Source: Comamonadaceae bacterium
Lineage (GTDB): Bacteria; Pseudomonadota; Gammaproteobacteria; Burkholderiales; Burkholderiaceae_C
Assembly (NCBI GenBank): GCA_013297875.1
Contig: JAAFIW010000002.1
Span: 344,715-408,714 of the forward strand
Length of the DNA: 64,000 bases
Reading direction: 5' to 3'
This document shows positions 8,764 through 16,317 of this stretch, in pieces. The position numbers and the translations under genes were made by a program. Every line of letters starts with the position of its first letter. The first letter of the stretch is position 1. The notes beneath the pieces are model-generated. The model ran no database searches and had not been told where the DNA came from. It saw only the letters and a program-made list of their open reading frames with translations.

Positions 8764-9558
8764 ATGACCCCCCGCACCATTCAACAACTGTTCGACCTCA
8801 AAGGCAAAACCGCACTGGTGACGGGTGGCTCCCGCGGCTTGGGGCTGCAGATGGCCCATGCGCTGGGAGAGGCGGGTGCCAAGATCATGCTCAGCTCGCG
8901 CAAGGCTGACGACCTGGAAGAGGCCACCAAAGAGTTGCAAGCTGCTGGAATCGATGCCCGCTGGATTGCCGCCGACTGCGCCAAGGAAGAAGACATTCGC
9001 CGCCTGGCCACCGAGACGCTGGAGCGCATGGGCCATGTGGACATTCTGATCAACAACGCCGGTGCCGCCTGGGGCGCGCCGGCTGAAGACCACCCGGTGG
9101 AAGCCTGGGACAAGGTGATGAACCTGAACATTCGCGGCTACTTCATCCTGAGCCAGCACATTGCCAAGGCCAGCATGATCGCCAGAAAGTCGGGGCGCAT
9201 CATCAACGTGGCCAGCATCGCCGGCCTGGGCGGCAACCCGGTGGAGATGACCACGATTGCCTACAACACCAGCAAAGGCGCAGTGATCAACTTCACCCGC
9301 ACGCTGGGCGCGGAATGGGGCAAGTACAACATCACGGTGAATGCGATTTGCCCCGGCTTTTTCCCCAGCAAAATGACCATGGCCACGTTGAAAAACCTGG
9401 GTGAAGAGAAGCTGAAAGCCAATGCCCCGCTGAAGCGTCTCGGTGACGATGAAGACTTGAAGGGCCTGACCTTGCTGTTCGCATCGGACGCGGGCAAACA
9501 CATCACCGGGCAGTGGTTGGCGGTGGATGGTGGGGTCAGTGTCGTCACTGGCGGATAA
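8764..9558 (+). CDS. Short-chain dehydrogenase/reductase (gluconate 5-dehydrogenase-like)
   Basis: A 264-residue classical SDR. Cofactor motif TGGSRGLG near residue 20, NNAG around 95, catalytic Ser in ASIAG and YNTSK with the catalytic Tyr and Lys near residue 170. The stretch ITVNAICPGFFPSKM is typical. GGAG precedes the ATG by 5 bases. It is followed three bases later by a thioesterase gene with a GTG start, so the two are probably co-transcribed. Sequence style resembles gluconate 5-dehydrogenases and 3-oxoacyl-ACP reductases; the thioesterase partner favours an acyl or 3-oxoacyl substrate, but the substrate cannot be fixed from sequence. Confidence 0.87.
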   Translation: MTPRTIQQLFDLKGKTALVTGGSRGLGLQMAHALGEAGAKIMLSSRKADDLEEATKELQAAGIDARWIAADCAKEEDIRRLATETLERMGHVDILINNAGAAWGAPAEDHPVEAWDKVMNLNIRGYFILSQHIAKASMIARKSGRIINVASIAGLGGNPVEMTTIAYNTSKGAVINFTRTLGAEWGKYNITVNAICPGFFPSKMTMATLKNLGEEKLKANAPLKRLGDDEDLKGLTLLFASDAGKHITGQWLAVDGGVSVVTGG

Positions 9559-9561
9559 CTC

Positions 9562-10017
9562 GTGAAGTTTGGTGTCGACATCCCTTTCGTGCACCACCTG
9601 GGTTTTCAGCTGGTGCTGTGGGAGGGCGGTCATTCGCAGATTGACTACGCGCCCAAGCCCGAGCACCTGAACAGCTTTGGCGTGACGCACGGCGGGGCCT
9701 GCATGACCTTGCTGGATGTGGTGATGGCGGTGGCAGCGCGCAGTGTGGAGCGCGACATGGGTGTGGTGACCATCGAGATGAAAACCAGCTTCATGCAAGC
9801 CGCCAAAGTGCCTGCGGGCGTGGCGCTGGTGGGCAAGGGCCGCTTGATGCACCGCACGGCCACGATGGCGTTTACCGAGGGCACGATTTACGATGACCAG
9901 GGCAGGGCGTGTGCACATGCCACGGGCACCTTCAAATACGTCAAACGCCTGGCCACGGGGCCCAAGAGCGTGAACGATCTGAACCGCAGTGAGCAGAGCG
10001 TGATTTCGACCGACTAA
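9562..10017 (+). CDS. PaaI-type hotdog-fold thioesterase
   Basis: A 151-residue single hotdog domain protein. The block GVTHGGACMTLLDVVMAVAA is the PaaI/YbgC-like acyl-CoA thioesterase signature (HGG followed by the long central helix), with VTIEMKTSFMQAA as the next strand. It hydrolyses a CoA thioester in family members. GTG start at 9562, three bases after the SDR stop. The gene probably works with the upstream SDR in acyl-CoA turnover. Confidence 0.85.
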   Translation: MKFGVDIPFVHHLGFQLVLWEGGHSQIDYAPKPEHLNSFGVTHGGACMTLLDVVMAVAARSVERDMGVVTIEMKTSFMQAAKVPAGVALVGKGRLMHRTATMAFTEGTIYDDQGRACAHATGTFKYVKRLATGPKSVNDLNRSEQSVISTD

Positions 10018-10034
10018 AGCCTGTTTTTAAGCCA

Positions 10035-10088
10035 AATCGGCCACCAGCCCATAGATTCATTGCTCAAGCAGCTATCAAATTAATAGTA
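10035..10088 (-). repeat. Dispersed element copy 2 (core 10061-10074)
   Basis: Perfect core TGCTCAAGCAGCTA in reverse orientation, with GGCCACCAGCCCATA on its left and TCAAATTAATAG on its right. It fills most of the gap between the thioesterase gene and the NADP-dependent oxidoreductase gene. Confidence 0.9.
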
Positions 10089-10106
10089 ACCCAAAGGACA
10101 AACACC

Positions 10107-11123
10107 ATGCCAAGCAACCAGCAAATCGTGCTCGACAACCGCCCCCAGGGCGAAGCGTCAGTCAGCAACTTCAAACTCGTGACCGCCGACACACCCGCGC
10201 TGCAAGACGGCCAGGTGCTGGTGCACCATCACTATTTAAGCCTGGACCCCTACATGCGTGGCCGCATGAACGACAGCAAAAGTTACGCCGCACCGCAGCC
10301 CCTGGGCCAGCCGATGATTGGCGGCACGGCGGGCGAGGTGGTGGAAAGCTGCCACCCAAAATTTGCCGTGGGCGACAAGGTGGTGGGCATGGGCGGCTGG
10401 CAGCAATACAGCGTGGTTGACGCCAGCGTTGTGGGCGCGCTGCGCAAGGTCGACACCACCCATGTGCCTTTGAGCGACTACCTGGGCGCCGTCGGCATGC
10501 CCGGCGTCACGGCCTGGTACGGCTTGGTGAAAATTTGCGAGCCCAAAGCAGGCGAAACCCTGGTGGTCACCGCTGCCAGCGGCGCGGTGGGCAGTGCTTT
10601 TGGTGCGCTGGCCAAGGCGCGCGGCTGCCGCGTGGTGGGCATTGCCGGTGGCAAAGACAAGTGCGACTACGTGGTGAACGACTTGGGTTTTGACGCCTGC
10701 ATTGACTACAAACAGCACAGCGATGGCAAAGCCCTGCACGTGGCGCTCAAAGCGGCTTGCCCCAACGGCATTGACGGCTATTTTGAAAACGTGGGCGGCT
10801 GGATTCTGGACGTGGTGCTGGCGCAAATGAACGCCTTTGGCCGCATTGCCGTGTGCGGAATGATTGCTGGCTACGACGGCAAACCGCAGCCGCTGGCCGC
10901 GCCGGCGCTGATCTTGATGAGCCGCTTGAAAGTGCAGGGCTTTATCGTCAGCGAGCACATGGAAGTCTGGCCCGAAGCCTTGGGTGAACTGGGTACCCTG
11001 GTTGGCACCGGCAAATTCCGCCCGCGCGAGTCGGTGGCGCAGGGGATTGAGGCAGCGCCTGAGGCGTTTTTGGGGCTGCTGAAGGGGCGGAATTTTGGCA
11101 AGCAAGTGGTGAAGTTGGTGTGA
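10107..11123 (+). CDS. NADP-dependent medium-chain oxidoreductase (PTGR/CurA-like, zinc-free)
   Basis: A 338-residue protein of the zinc-independent MDR superfamily. LSLDPYMRGRMNDSKSY is the N-terminal hallmark of the leukotriene B4 dehydrogenase/CurA group, and VVTAASGAVGSAFGALAKARG is the nucleotide-binding loop of the Rossmann domain; FENVGGWILDVVLAQMNAFGRIAVCGMIAGY follows. No structural zinc cysteines are seen. Such enzymes reduce the double bond of alpha,beta-unsaturated ketones or aldehydes with NADPH. AAAGGA stands 8 bases before the ATG. It is followed by a desaturase gene whose start is uncertain. Confidence 0.9.
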   Translation: MPSNQQIVLDNRPQGEASVSNFKLVTADTPALQDGQVLVHHHYLSLDPYMRGRMNDSKSYAAPQPLGQPMIGGTAGEVVESCHPKFAVGDKVVGMGGWQQYSVVDASVVGALRKVDTTHVPLSDYLGAVGMPGVTAWYGLVKICEPKAGETLVVTAASGAVGSAFGALAKARGCRVVGIAGGKDKCDYVVNDLGFDACIDYKQHSDGKALHVALKAACPNGIDGYFENVGGWILDVVLAQMNAFGRIAVCGMIAGYDGKPQPLAAPALILMSRLKVQGFIVSEHMEVWPEALGELGTLVGTGKFRPRESVAQGIEAAPEAFLGLLKGRNFGKQVVKLV

Positions 11124-11132
11124 GGTGATGAC

Positions 11133-12440
11133 GTGAGGACTGGCATCGTTCAACAGGCGGAGCAGGGTGCTGCGGATGGCTTGCGTTTGTACCACGCATG
11201 CCCCCACCCCACCCCTCCCCCAGCGGGGGAGGGAGCCAAAGCCTTTCCCCCAGCGGGGGAGGGAGCTAAAGCCTTTCCCCCAGCGGGGGAGGGAGCTAAA
11301 GCCTTTCCCCCGGAAGGGGAGGGAGCAAATGCCTTTCGTGCGGACGAAGGCCCAAGCACCGAACTGTCTTCCTCCCTCCCCTCCCGGGGGAGGGCGGGGG
11401 TGGGGGCACCTGCGCGGCAAGGCGAAGACTTCCGCAGCGACCTCCGCTCCCCCGGCTCAGCCAACGCCCAGGCCCGCCGCATCCTGTCCCCCCACGAGCT
11501 GGCCCCACTCACCCAGCTGTCAAACACGAAGTCGCTCCTGGCCATCTCCCAAACCACAGGCCTGATCGCCGCCGCCATCGCCTTCGCGTTGTACGTCGGT
11601 TTCAGCCCCTGGGTGCTTTTAAGCATCATCGCCATCGGCATCGCCCAACACGGCGTGTTCATCCTCGCGCACGAAGCGGCGCACTACCGCCTGTTTGCCA
11701 ACCGCATCGTCAACGACGCCGCGGGCCGCTTCATCGGCATGGCCGGTGGCGTGTCCATGTGCACCTACCGCGTCACGCACCGGCTGCACCACAACAACCT
11801 GTACACCGCGCAAGACCCCGATACCGCCATTCACGGCGGCTACCCGCGCGGCAAGGCCTATCTGCTCAAGAAGCTGCTGCAAGACCTGCTGGGCATCAAC
11901 GCCTGGAAAACCTATGCCTACTTCTTCGGCTCACCCGCGATCAACGACGACACGCAAGACCGCATCAACCCGCTCAACGACACCTCGCCCCAGCTGCGCG
12001 CCGCTGCAAGGCAAGACCGCTGGTGCGTGGTGGCGTTTCACATCACAGCCCCTCTGGCCGCATTCATCGCGGGTAGTTGGACAGGCCTGGCCTGGTACGC
12101 CGTGTTGTGGCTGCTGCCGCTGCTCACCGTGCTGCAACCCATTTTGCGGCTGCGGGCCATTTGCGAGCATGGGGCGGTGACCGATCTGTCGTCGCCGCTC
12201 ACCGCTGCCCGCAGCAACAACACCTCGGGCAATGCCTTGAACTGGCTGGCCCGCGCCCTGCTGTTTCCGCACCATGTGAACTACCACCTGGAGCACCACC
12301 TGTACCCGGCGGTGCCCCATTACCACCTGCCCCGCCTGCACCAGTTGTTGCAAGAAAAAGGCGCGCTGGCCGGTGCCGAGGTGCGCGATCTGCACCACAC
12401 TTTCGGCTTGATCTTTGCGCAAAGGAAACCCCGTGTCTGA
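11133..12440 (+). CDS. Fatty acid desaturase family protein with repeat-derived N-terminus
   Basis: Membrane-bound di-iron desaturase with the three histidine boxes HEAAH (about residue 180), HRLHHN (about 216) and HHVNYHLEHH (about 380), and several hydrophobic helices (LIAAAIAFALYVGF, VLLSIIAIGIAQHGVFI). The core family sequence begins near ILSPHELAPLTQLSN, about residue 115. Between the GTG at 11133 and that point the frame runs through four copies of a 30-bp GC-rich repeat (peptide PPAGEGAKAF) and no ATG, GTG or TTG was found in frame after the repeat and before the core. Either the repeat peptide is part of the protein or the gene now starts at a rare codon. Its stop overlaps the next gene by 8 bases. 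Confidence 0.75.
   Translation: MRTGIVQQAEQGAADGLRLYHACPHPTPPPAGEGAKAFPPAGEGAKAFPPAGEGAKAFPPEGEGANAFRADEGPSTELSSSLPSRGRAGVGAPARQGEDFRSDLRSPGSANAQARRILSPHELAPLTQLSNTKSLLAISQTTGLIAAAIAFALYVGFSPWVLLSIIAIGIAQHGVFILAHEAAHYRLFANRIVNDAAGRFIGMAGGVSMCTYRVTHRLHHNNLYTAQDPDTAIHGGYPRGKAYLLKKLLQDLLGINAWKTYAYFFGSPAINDDTQDRINPLNDTSPQLRAAARQDRWCVVAFHITAPLAAFIAGSWTGLAWYAVLWLLPLLTVLQPILRLRAICEHGAVTDLSSPLTAARSNNTSGNALNWLARALLFPHHVNYHLEHHLYPAVPHYHLPRLHQLLQEKGALAGAEVRDLHHTFGLIFAQRKPRV
11204..11415. repeat. GC-rich repeat region with four 30-bp tandem units
   Basis: Units at 11221-11250, 11251-11280, 11281-11310 and, degenerate, 11311-11340. Each carries AGCGGGGGAGGGAGC followed by TAAAGCC or similar. The flanks CCCACCCCACCCCTCC (left) and CTCCCCTCCCGGGGGAGGGCGGGGGTGGGGGC (right; about 11382-11407, read here in two parts) complete the region. 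A related single copy sits inside fdsA at 34646-34690. Unit length of ten codons keeps the frame open. Confidence 0.85.
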
Positions 12441-13362
12441 CATCATCTTGCACCACTACGCCAGCTCGCCATTCTCCGAAAAAGTACGCCTGGTGCTGGG
12501 CTACAAAGGCCTGGCGTGGAAGTCCGTTCACGTGCCGCGCATCATGCCCAAGCCCGATGTGCAGGCGCTCACTGGCGGTTACCGCAAAACGCCTTTTTTG
12601 CAGATCGGCGCCGACATTTATTGCGACACCGCGCTGATGTGCGATGTGCTGGAAAAAATCAAGCCCACGCCCACGCTCTATCCGCCACAGCACAAGGCCG
12701 TGGCCCGCGTGTTGGCCCAGTGGGCCGACGAGAAACTGTTCTGGGCAGCCATGGCCTACAACTTCTCGCCCGCTGGCGCGGCCCAAATGTTTGGCAGCGC
12801 CCCGCCCGAGCATGCCAAAGCCTTCGCCGAAGACCGCGCCAAGATGCGAAGCGGCATGCCGCGCATGCCGCTGCCCGATGCCACGGCGGCCTACAAAAGC
12901 TACCTGCGCCGCATCTCCAGCATGCTGGACGACCAGCCGTTTCTGCTGGGCCAAGCGCCCTGCATTGCCGACTTTGCCGCCTACCACCCGCTGTGGTTCA
13001 CACGCACGCAGACCTCGGTTGTGGCAGGAATTTTGGACAACAAACCCGGCGTGCTGGCCTGGATGGACCGCATGGCCGCCATTGGCTACGGCCATTCCGA
13101 AAAAATGGATGCTATGCAAGCGATAGCTGCTTCAGCAGCATCCACGACGCTTCCAGCCGACAACGACGTGTTTCAAGACGAGCATGGGATTCCCCTGGGC
13201 AGCCAAGTCAGCATCGCTGCCGAAAGCTTCGGCCCCGAAACCACCGAGGGCGAGCTGGTCGCCGCCACCCGCATGCACTACACGCTGCGCCGCACCGACC
13301 CGCGCGCGGGCACCGTGCATGTGCACTTTCCGCGTGTGGGGTTTGTGATGAAAGCGTTGTAG
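12433..13362 (+). CDS. Glutathione S-transferase family protein
   Basis: A 309-residue protein with an N-terminal thioredoxin-like GST domain (IILHHYASSPFSEKVRLVLG, Ser/Cys region SPFSEK, then GGYRKTPFLQIGADIYCDTALM with the cis-Pro) and an all-helical C-terminal domain (SSMLDDQPFLLGQAPCIADFAAY). GTG at 12433 is chosen: it follows AAAGGAAA and starts VSDIILHHY, a normal GST start. It overlaps the desaturase stop by 8 bases. Length exceeds the usual 200-230 residues because of a ~85-residue C-terminal tail ending HVHFPRVGFVMKAL, as seen in some Burkholderiales GST-like proteins. A dispersed element copy lies in frame at 13115-13143 (AIAASAAS). Confidence 0.87.
   Translation: MSDIILHHYASSPFSEKVRLVLGYKGLAWKSVHVPRIMPKPDVQALTGGYRKTPFLQIGADIYCDTALMCDVLEKIKPTPTLYPPQHKAVARVLAQWADEKLFWAAMAYNFSPAGAAQMFGSAPPEHAKAFAEDRAKMRSGMPRMPLPDATAAYKSYLRRISSMLDDQPFLLGQAPCIADFAAYHPLWFTRTQTSVVAGILDNKPGVLAWMDRMAAIGYGHSEKMDAMQAIAASAASTTLPADNDVFQDEHGIPLGSQVSIAAESFGPETTEGELVAATRMHYTLRRTDPRAGTVHVHFPRVGFVMKAL
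13115..13143 (+). repeat. Dispersed element copy 3, inside the GST gene (core 13124-13137)
   Basis: Core reads TAGCTGCTTCAGCA; the single change from the consensus (TTGAGCA to TTCAGCA) turns an in-frame TGA into TCA. Encoded peptide AIAASAAS joins the GST core to its C-terminal tail. Confidence 0.75.
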
Positions 13363-13830
13363 GTGAACGCAGGTTCCATTACCTGGCAATTTCTGCCGTT
13401 TGAAGCCCTCAGCCTGCACCAGCTGTATGCCGTCTTGCAGTTGCGAAACGAGGTGTTTGCGATTGAGCAGGCCTGTGTCTACCAGGACATGGACGACACC
13501 GATCAGCAGGCGGTTCACCTGATGGGCCATGAAGACGGCAAGCCAAATGGCAAGCTGGTCGCATATGCCCGCTGCTTTCAAGCCGGAGTGAAGTTTCACG
13601 AGGCCAGCATCGGCCGCGTCATCACCCAGGCCTCGGTTCGGGGAACGGGACTGGGTCTGGTGCTGATGCAACAGGCCATCGCCTGTGTTCACCAGCGCTG
13701 GGGCCTGCAGCCGATCCGCATTGGCGCGCAAGCCCGCCTCGAAAATTTTTACCGCAAGCTCAATTTCGTCGTGGCCAGTGCGCCGTACATCGAAGACGGC
13801 ATACCGCATATTGAAATGCTGCGAACCTGA
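13363..13830 (+). CDS. elaA: ElaA-type GNAT N-acetyltransferase
   Basis: A 155-residue protein of the ElaA family: ALSLHQLYAVLQLRNEVFAIEQACVYQDMDDTDQQAVHLMG is the family N-terminus, and IGRVITQASVRGTGLGLVLM carries the acetyl-CoA-binding R-x-x-G-x-G loop. Start GTG at 13363 directly follows the stop of the GST gene. The acceptor substrate of ElaA is not known. It is followed after 18 bases by an SDR gene with its own ribosome-binding site. Confidence 0.87.
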   Translation: MNAGSITWQFLPFEALSLHQLYAVLQLRNEVFAIEQACVYQDMDDTDQQAVHLMGHEDGKPNGKLVAYARCFQAGVKFHEASIGRVITQASVRGTGLGLVLMQQAIACVHQRWGLQPIRIGAQARLENFYRKLNFVVASAPYIEDGIPHIEMLRT

Positions 13831-13848
13831 TTTTTACTTGGAGAAAAC

Positions 13849-14754
13849 ATGATCACTGACTTCAAAAACAAAACCGCCGTCTTGACCGGCGCAGGCTCAG
13901 GCTTCGGCCTGGAATGCGCCCGCATCGGTGCCAAACTGGGCATGAACCTGGTGCTGGTCGACGTGCAGCAAGACGCGCTGGACGCGGCCACCGCCGAGAT
14001 GCAGGCCGCAGGCGCACCCGTGCTGGCTCAAAAAGTAGACGTGTCCAACGCCGACCAGATGCAGGCCCTGGCCAGCGCTGTGCAGCAGCGCTTTGGTGCG
14101 CCGCATTTCGTCTTCAACAACGCCGGCGTGGGCTCGGGCGGCCTGATCTGGGAAAACACCGTGGCCGATTGGGAATGGGTGCTGGGCGTGAACATCATGG
14201 GCGTGGCCCACGGCGTGCGCCTGTTCACGCCCATGATGCTGGAGGCCGCGAAAACAGACCCGGCCTACCAGGGCCACATCGTCAACACCGCCAGCATGGC
14301 TGGCTTGCTCAACGCGCCCAACATGGGCGTGTACAACGTGAGCAAGCACGCCGTGGTAGCCCTGACCGAGACGCTGTACCAGGACTTGAGCCTGGTTACC
14401 ACCCAAATCTCGGCCAGCGTGCTATGCCCGTTTTTCGTCTCCACCGGCATCAGCCACAGCTACCGCAACCGCCCGGGCGAGTTAGCCGCCGGCAAGGCTA
14501 CCCAAAGCCAGCGCATCGGCCAGGCCATGAGCGAAAAAGCCGTGGGCAGCGGCAAGGTTTCAGCGGCCGATGTGGCGCAAAAAGTGTTCGACGCGATGGC
14601 CGCCAACCAGTTCTACATCTACAGCCACCCCAAAGCCATCCGCTCGGTGCAAACGCGCATGGAAGACGTGATGCTGGCCCGCAACCCTACTGATCCGTTT
14701 ATCGACAAACCCGAAATTGGTCAGCAGTTGCGCTCGGCGCTGCAGGCGGGTTGA
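13849..14754 (+). CDS. Short-chain dehydrogenase/reductase
   Basis: A 301-residue classical SDR with TGAGSGFG near residue 15, NNAGVG near 90, TASMAG and YNVSKHAVVAL with the catalytic Tyr/Lys near 160-164. ICP-type proline motif replaced by SVLCPFFVSTGIS. GGAG precedes the ATG. The C-terminal ~60 residues (FDAMAANQFYIYSHPKAIRSVQTRME) match a group of ~290-300-residue SDRs of unknown substrate in proteobacteria. It closes the run of plus-strand lipid or xenobiotic-type enzymes that began at 8764. Confidence 0.88.
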   Translation: MITDFKNKTAVLTGAGSGFGLECARIGAKLGMNLVLVDVQQDALDAATAEMQAAGAPVLAQKVDVSNADQMQALASAVQQRFGAPHFVFNNAGVGSGGLIWENTVADWEWVLGVNIMGVAHGVRLFTPMMLEAAKTDPAYQGHIVNTASMAGLLNAPNMGVYNVSKHAVVALTETLYQDLSLVTTQISASVLCPFFVSTGISHSYRNRPGELAAGKATQSQRIGQAMSEKAVGSGKVSAADVAQKVFDAMAANQFYIYSHPKAIRSVQTRMEDVMLARNPTDPFIDKPEIGQQLRSALQAG

Positions 14755-14771
14755 GTCGGTAAACTGCGGCC

Positions 14772-14975
14772 ATGAAAACTGTTGGCTCGTATCACCGCAC
14801 TGAAATCGAGTTAGACCCACAAAAAGCGTGGCTTCGAGGCAAAGCGCTTGACGCCATGCTGGGCACGGTTTTACCCCCCTATCCGCGCGGTGTGTGGCGA
14901 CTGACGCATGCGCAGATGATGCAAATGGATTTTCAGCGGCAACTGCAACAGGCAGCAAAAGCCAATCCGCTGTAG
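14772..14975 (+). CDS. Small protein of unknown function, upstream of nucleotidyltransferase
   Basis: A 67-residue protein, MKTVGSYHRTEIELDPQK at the start, with the stretches YPRGVWRLTHAQMMQMDFQRQLQQAAK. No family was recognised. It lies 18 bases before a nucleotidyltransferase gene on the same strand, separated from the upstream SDR by 17 bases. Regular codon use, a dense helical C-terminus and position argue that it is real. It may be a partner of the nucleotidyltransferase, as in antitoxin-toxin or minimal MNT/HEPN-like pairs, but it does not look like a HEPN protein. Confidence 0.6.
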   Translation: MKTVGSYHRTEIELDPQKAWLRGKALDAMLGTVLPPYPRGVWRLTHAQMMQMDFQRQLQQAAKANPL

Positions 14976-14993
14976 CGGCTGCGAGTTCCACTG

Positions 14994-15479
14994 ATGAGCG
15001 CCGCGACCAATCCGCCCAATGACTTGTTTTTGCAGTTGCTACGCAGTTTTCAGCAGCACGGCGTGGAGTACATCCTTGTCGGTGGTCAGGCCGTTCGGTT
15101 GAACGGTTTTGTGCGCGCCACGGAAGATGTGGATGTGTTGCTCAAAGCCACCCGCAGCAATGGTGAAAAAGTCATCCGTGCGATGGGTTTTTTGCCGTCC
15201 AGCGACGAGCTGGATCCTGCGTGGTTTGAGCCAGCAGCCGATGGTGAGGTGGAAAACATCCGTGTGGCTGACGAACTGCTGGTCGATCTGTTGTTTGCAG
15301 CCAATGGGCACACGTTTGATGGCTTGCAGGCTCACGTGGTGCAACTGGAAGTGCAGGGTGTGCCCGTCAAGTTGCTCAACATCGACGGTTTGCTGAAAAC
15401 CAAAACCGACTACCGCGAAAAAGACATCCTGGACAAAGCCGTGCTGACCCGGTTGCGTGACAACTTAGCGCCACGTTGA
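14994..15479 (+). CDS. Nucleotidyltransferase-fold protein (AbiEii/DUF6036-like)
   Basis: A 161-residue protein. HGVEYILVGGQAVRLNG followed by ATEDVDVLLKA is the nucleotidyltransferase-fold signature: a GG after the first strand and the metal-binding D-x-D pair (DVDV). A third acidic residue is likely in ELLVDLLFAA. The C-terminal part KLLNIDGLLKTKTDYREKDILDKAVL is typical of nucleotidyltransferases annotated as DUF6036 or AbiEii-like. Possible role: transfer of a nucleotide to RNA, protein or a small molecule. The gene upstream encodes a 67-residue protein that may be its partner. Confidence 0.75.
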   Translation: MSAATNPPNDLFLQLLRSFQQHGVEYILVGGQAVRLNGFVRATEDVDVLLKATRSNGEKVIRAMGFLPSSDELDPAWFEPAADGEVENIRVADELLVDLLFAANGHTFDGLQAHVVQLEVQGVPVKLLNIDGLLKTKTDYREKDILDKAVLTRLRDNLAPR

Positions 15480-15486
15480 ACGCTCG

Positions 15487-16011
15487 TTACTCTGGTTTGC
15501 GCCACCACGCGCGCCACTGCGCTTTCGCCCGCCGCAGTTGATCCCTCACCCCCGCCTTTACCCGCTGCGCCGCCAGCCAGGGCGCTGACTGCCGGGCCTG
15601 CGCCAGGATGCGGTCTTTCCAGGCCGTCCAGCGCGGGTACCAGCGGGCAAACCAGGCCAGTTGCATCAGGGCAGGCTGCGTGAGCTGAAACAGCCTGGCC
15701 ACGGCGGCAGTGCCCACCAGTTTGGCGCTGATCAGCACCCCCAGGCCCAGCAGGTGCTGCCCGCTGCCCAGCAGATACAGCGCCAGCAGCTTGACGGGAA
15801 ACAAGCACACGGCGGGCACCAGCAACACCATCAGCGCAGCCCACGGGGGCAGGCTGGCAATGCGCCGCTCCAACGACGCCCAGAACGGCCAGCGCGCCAG
15901 GCGTGCAAACAAGGCCGCAAGCGGTACCCAACCCCATTCTTCGAATAGCAGCAGCAAGGCCACCAGAACCGTGAAAATGCGGCGAACCAGGGTGCGGAGC
16001 AGGGTGAGCAT
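15487..16011 (-). CDS. Predicted inner-membrane protein, unknown function
   Basis: A 174-residue protein read from ATG 16011 (MLTLLRTLVRRIFTVLVALLLL). Hydrophobic segments lie at about residues 12-24, 50-72 (AALMVLLVPAVCLFPVKLLAL) and 80-95. The C-terminal third is basic and Trp/Arg-rich (WRAWWRKPE end) and probably cytoplasmic. The longer frame to 16095 runs into an ATGACAGATGAC-type repeat and is not used. Convergent with the nucleotidyltransferase gene, with 7 bases between the two stops. No family function is known to me. Confidence 0.7.
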   Translation of the reverse strand: MLTLLRTLVRRIFTVLVALLLLFEEWGWVPLAALFARLARWPFWASLERRIASLPPWAALMVLLVPAVCLFPVKLLALYLLGSGQHLLGLGVLISAKLVGTAAVARLFQLTQPALMQLAWFARWYPRWTAWKDRILAQARQSAPWLAAQRVKAGVRDQLRRAKAQWRAWWRKPE

Positions 16012-16063
16012 GCGCCGCAGTGTAGGGATGGGGGCGGCGGCACAGGCTACGTGGCAGCGAACC

Positions 16064-16146
16064 GATGACAAATGACAGCCGCCTGCGGCGTGCATGACGG
16101 AATGACGTCACTTGCCAGCTGGGCACCGGGTCATCTGTCATTGATG
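16064..16146. repeat. ATGACAGATGAC-type repeat, copy A
   Basis: Contains GATGACAAATGACA near its left end and GTCATCTGTCAT near its right end (inverted), with CGCCTGCGGCG and GACGTCA inside. A second copy with the same parts lies at 47901-48013. With the dispersed element at 16190-16233 it fills most of the 306-base gap between the membrane protein and the metallo-beta-lactamase-fold gene; nothing else was seen there. Confidence 0.65.
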
Positions 16147-16189
16147 TGAGTCGACCTGAGCAGCTACCAAAAAGCAGGACTATTGCCCT

Positions 16190-16233
16190 TCAGCCCATGC
16201 CAAATATGCTCAAGCAGCTATTTTTTTAATAGC
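16190..16233 (-). repeat. Dispersed element copy 4 (core 16207-16220)
   Basis: Perfect core TGCTCAAGCAGCTA with CAGCCCATGCCAAATA to its left and TTTTTTTAATAGC to its right. It lies about 85 bases before the next gene start. Confidence 0.9.
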
Positions 16234-16317
16234 GTAAAAATCGTTTGGCGGCAACTACCGATTGCCAGGGGGATGCCAGTGGCAGTAAGGTTTCTCCCTC
16301 TTTACCTGGAGACCACC

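Noticed and set aside
8290..9918. Minus-strand 542-residue open frame opposite the SDR and thioesterase genes
   Set aside because: It is rich in His, Gln and Arg without family motifs, while the plus strand has clear SDR and thioesterase motifs; it is a GC-rich shadow frame.
11221..11340. Possible CRISPR array
   Set aside because: The 30-bp units touch each other with no spacers, so it is a tandem repeat, not a CRISPR array.
10236..11420. Minus-strand 394-residue open frame over the oxidoreductase and tandem repeat
   Set aside because: Its N-terminal part is only the complement of the 30-bp repeat, and the rest is antisense to a well-supported MDR gene.
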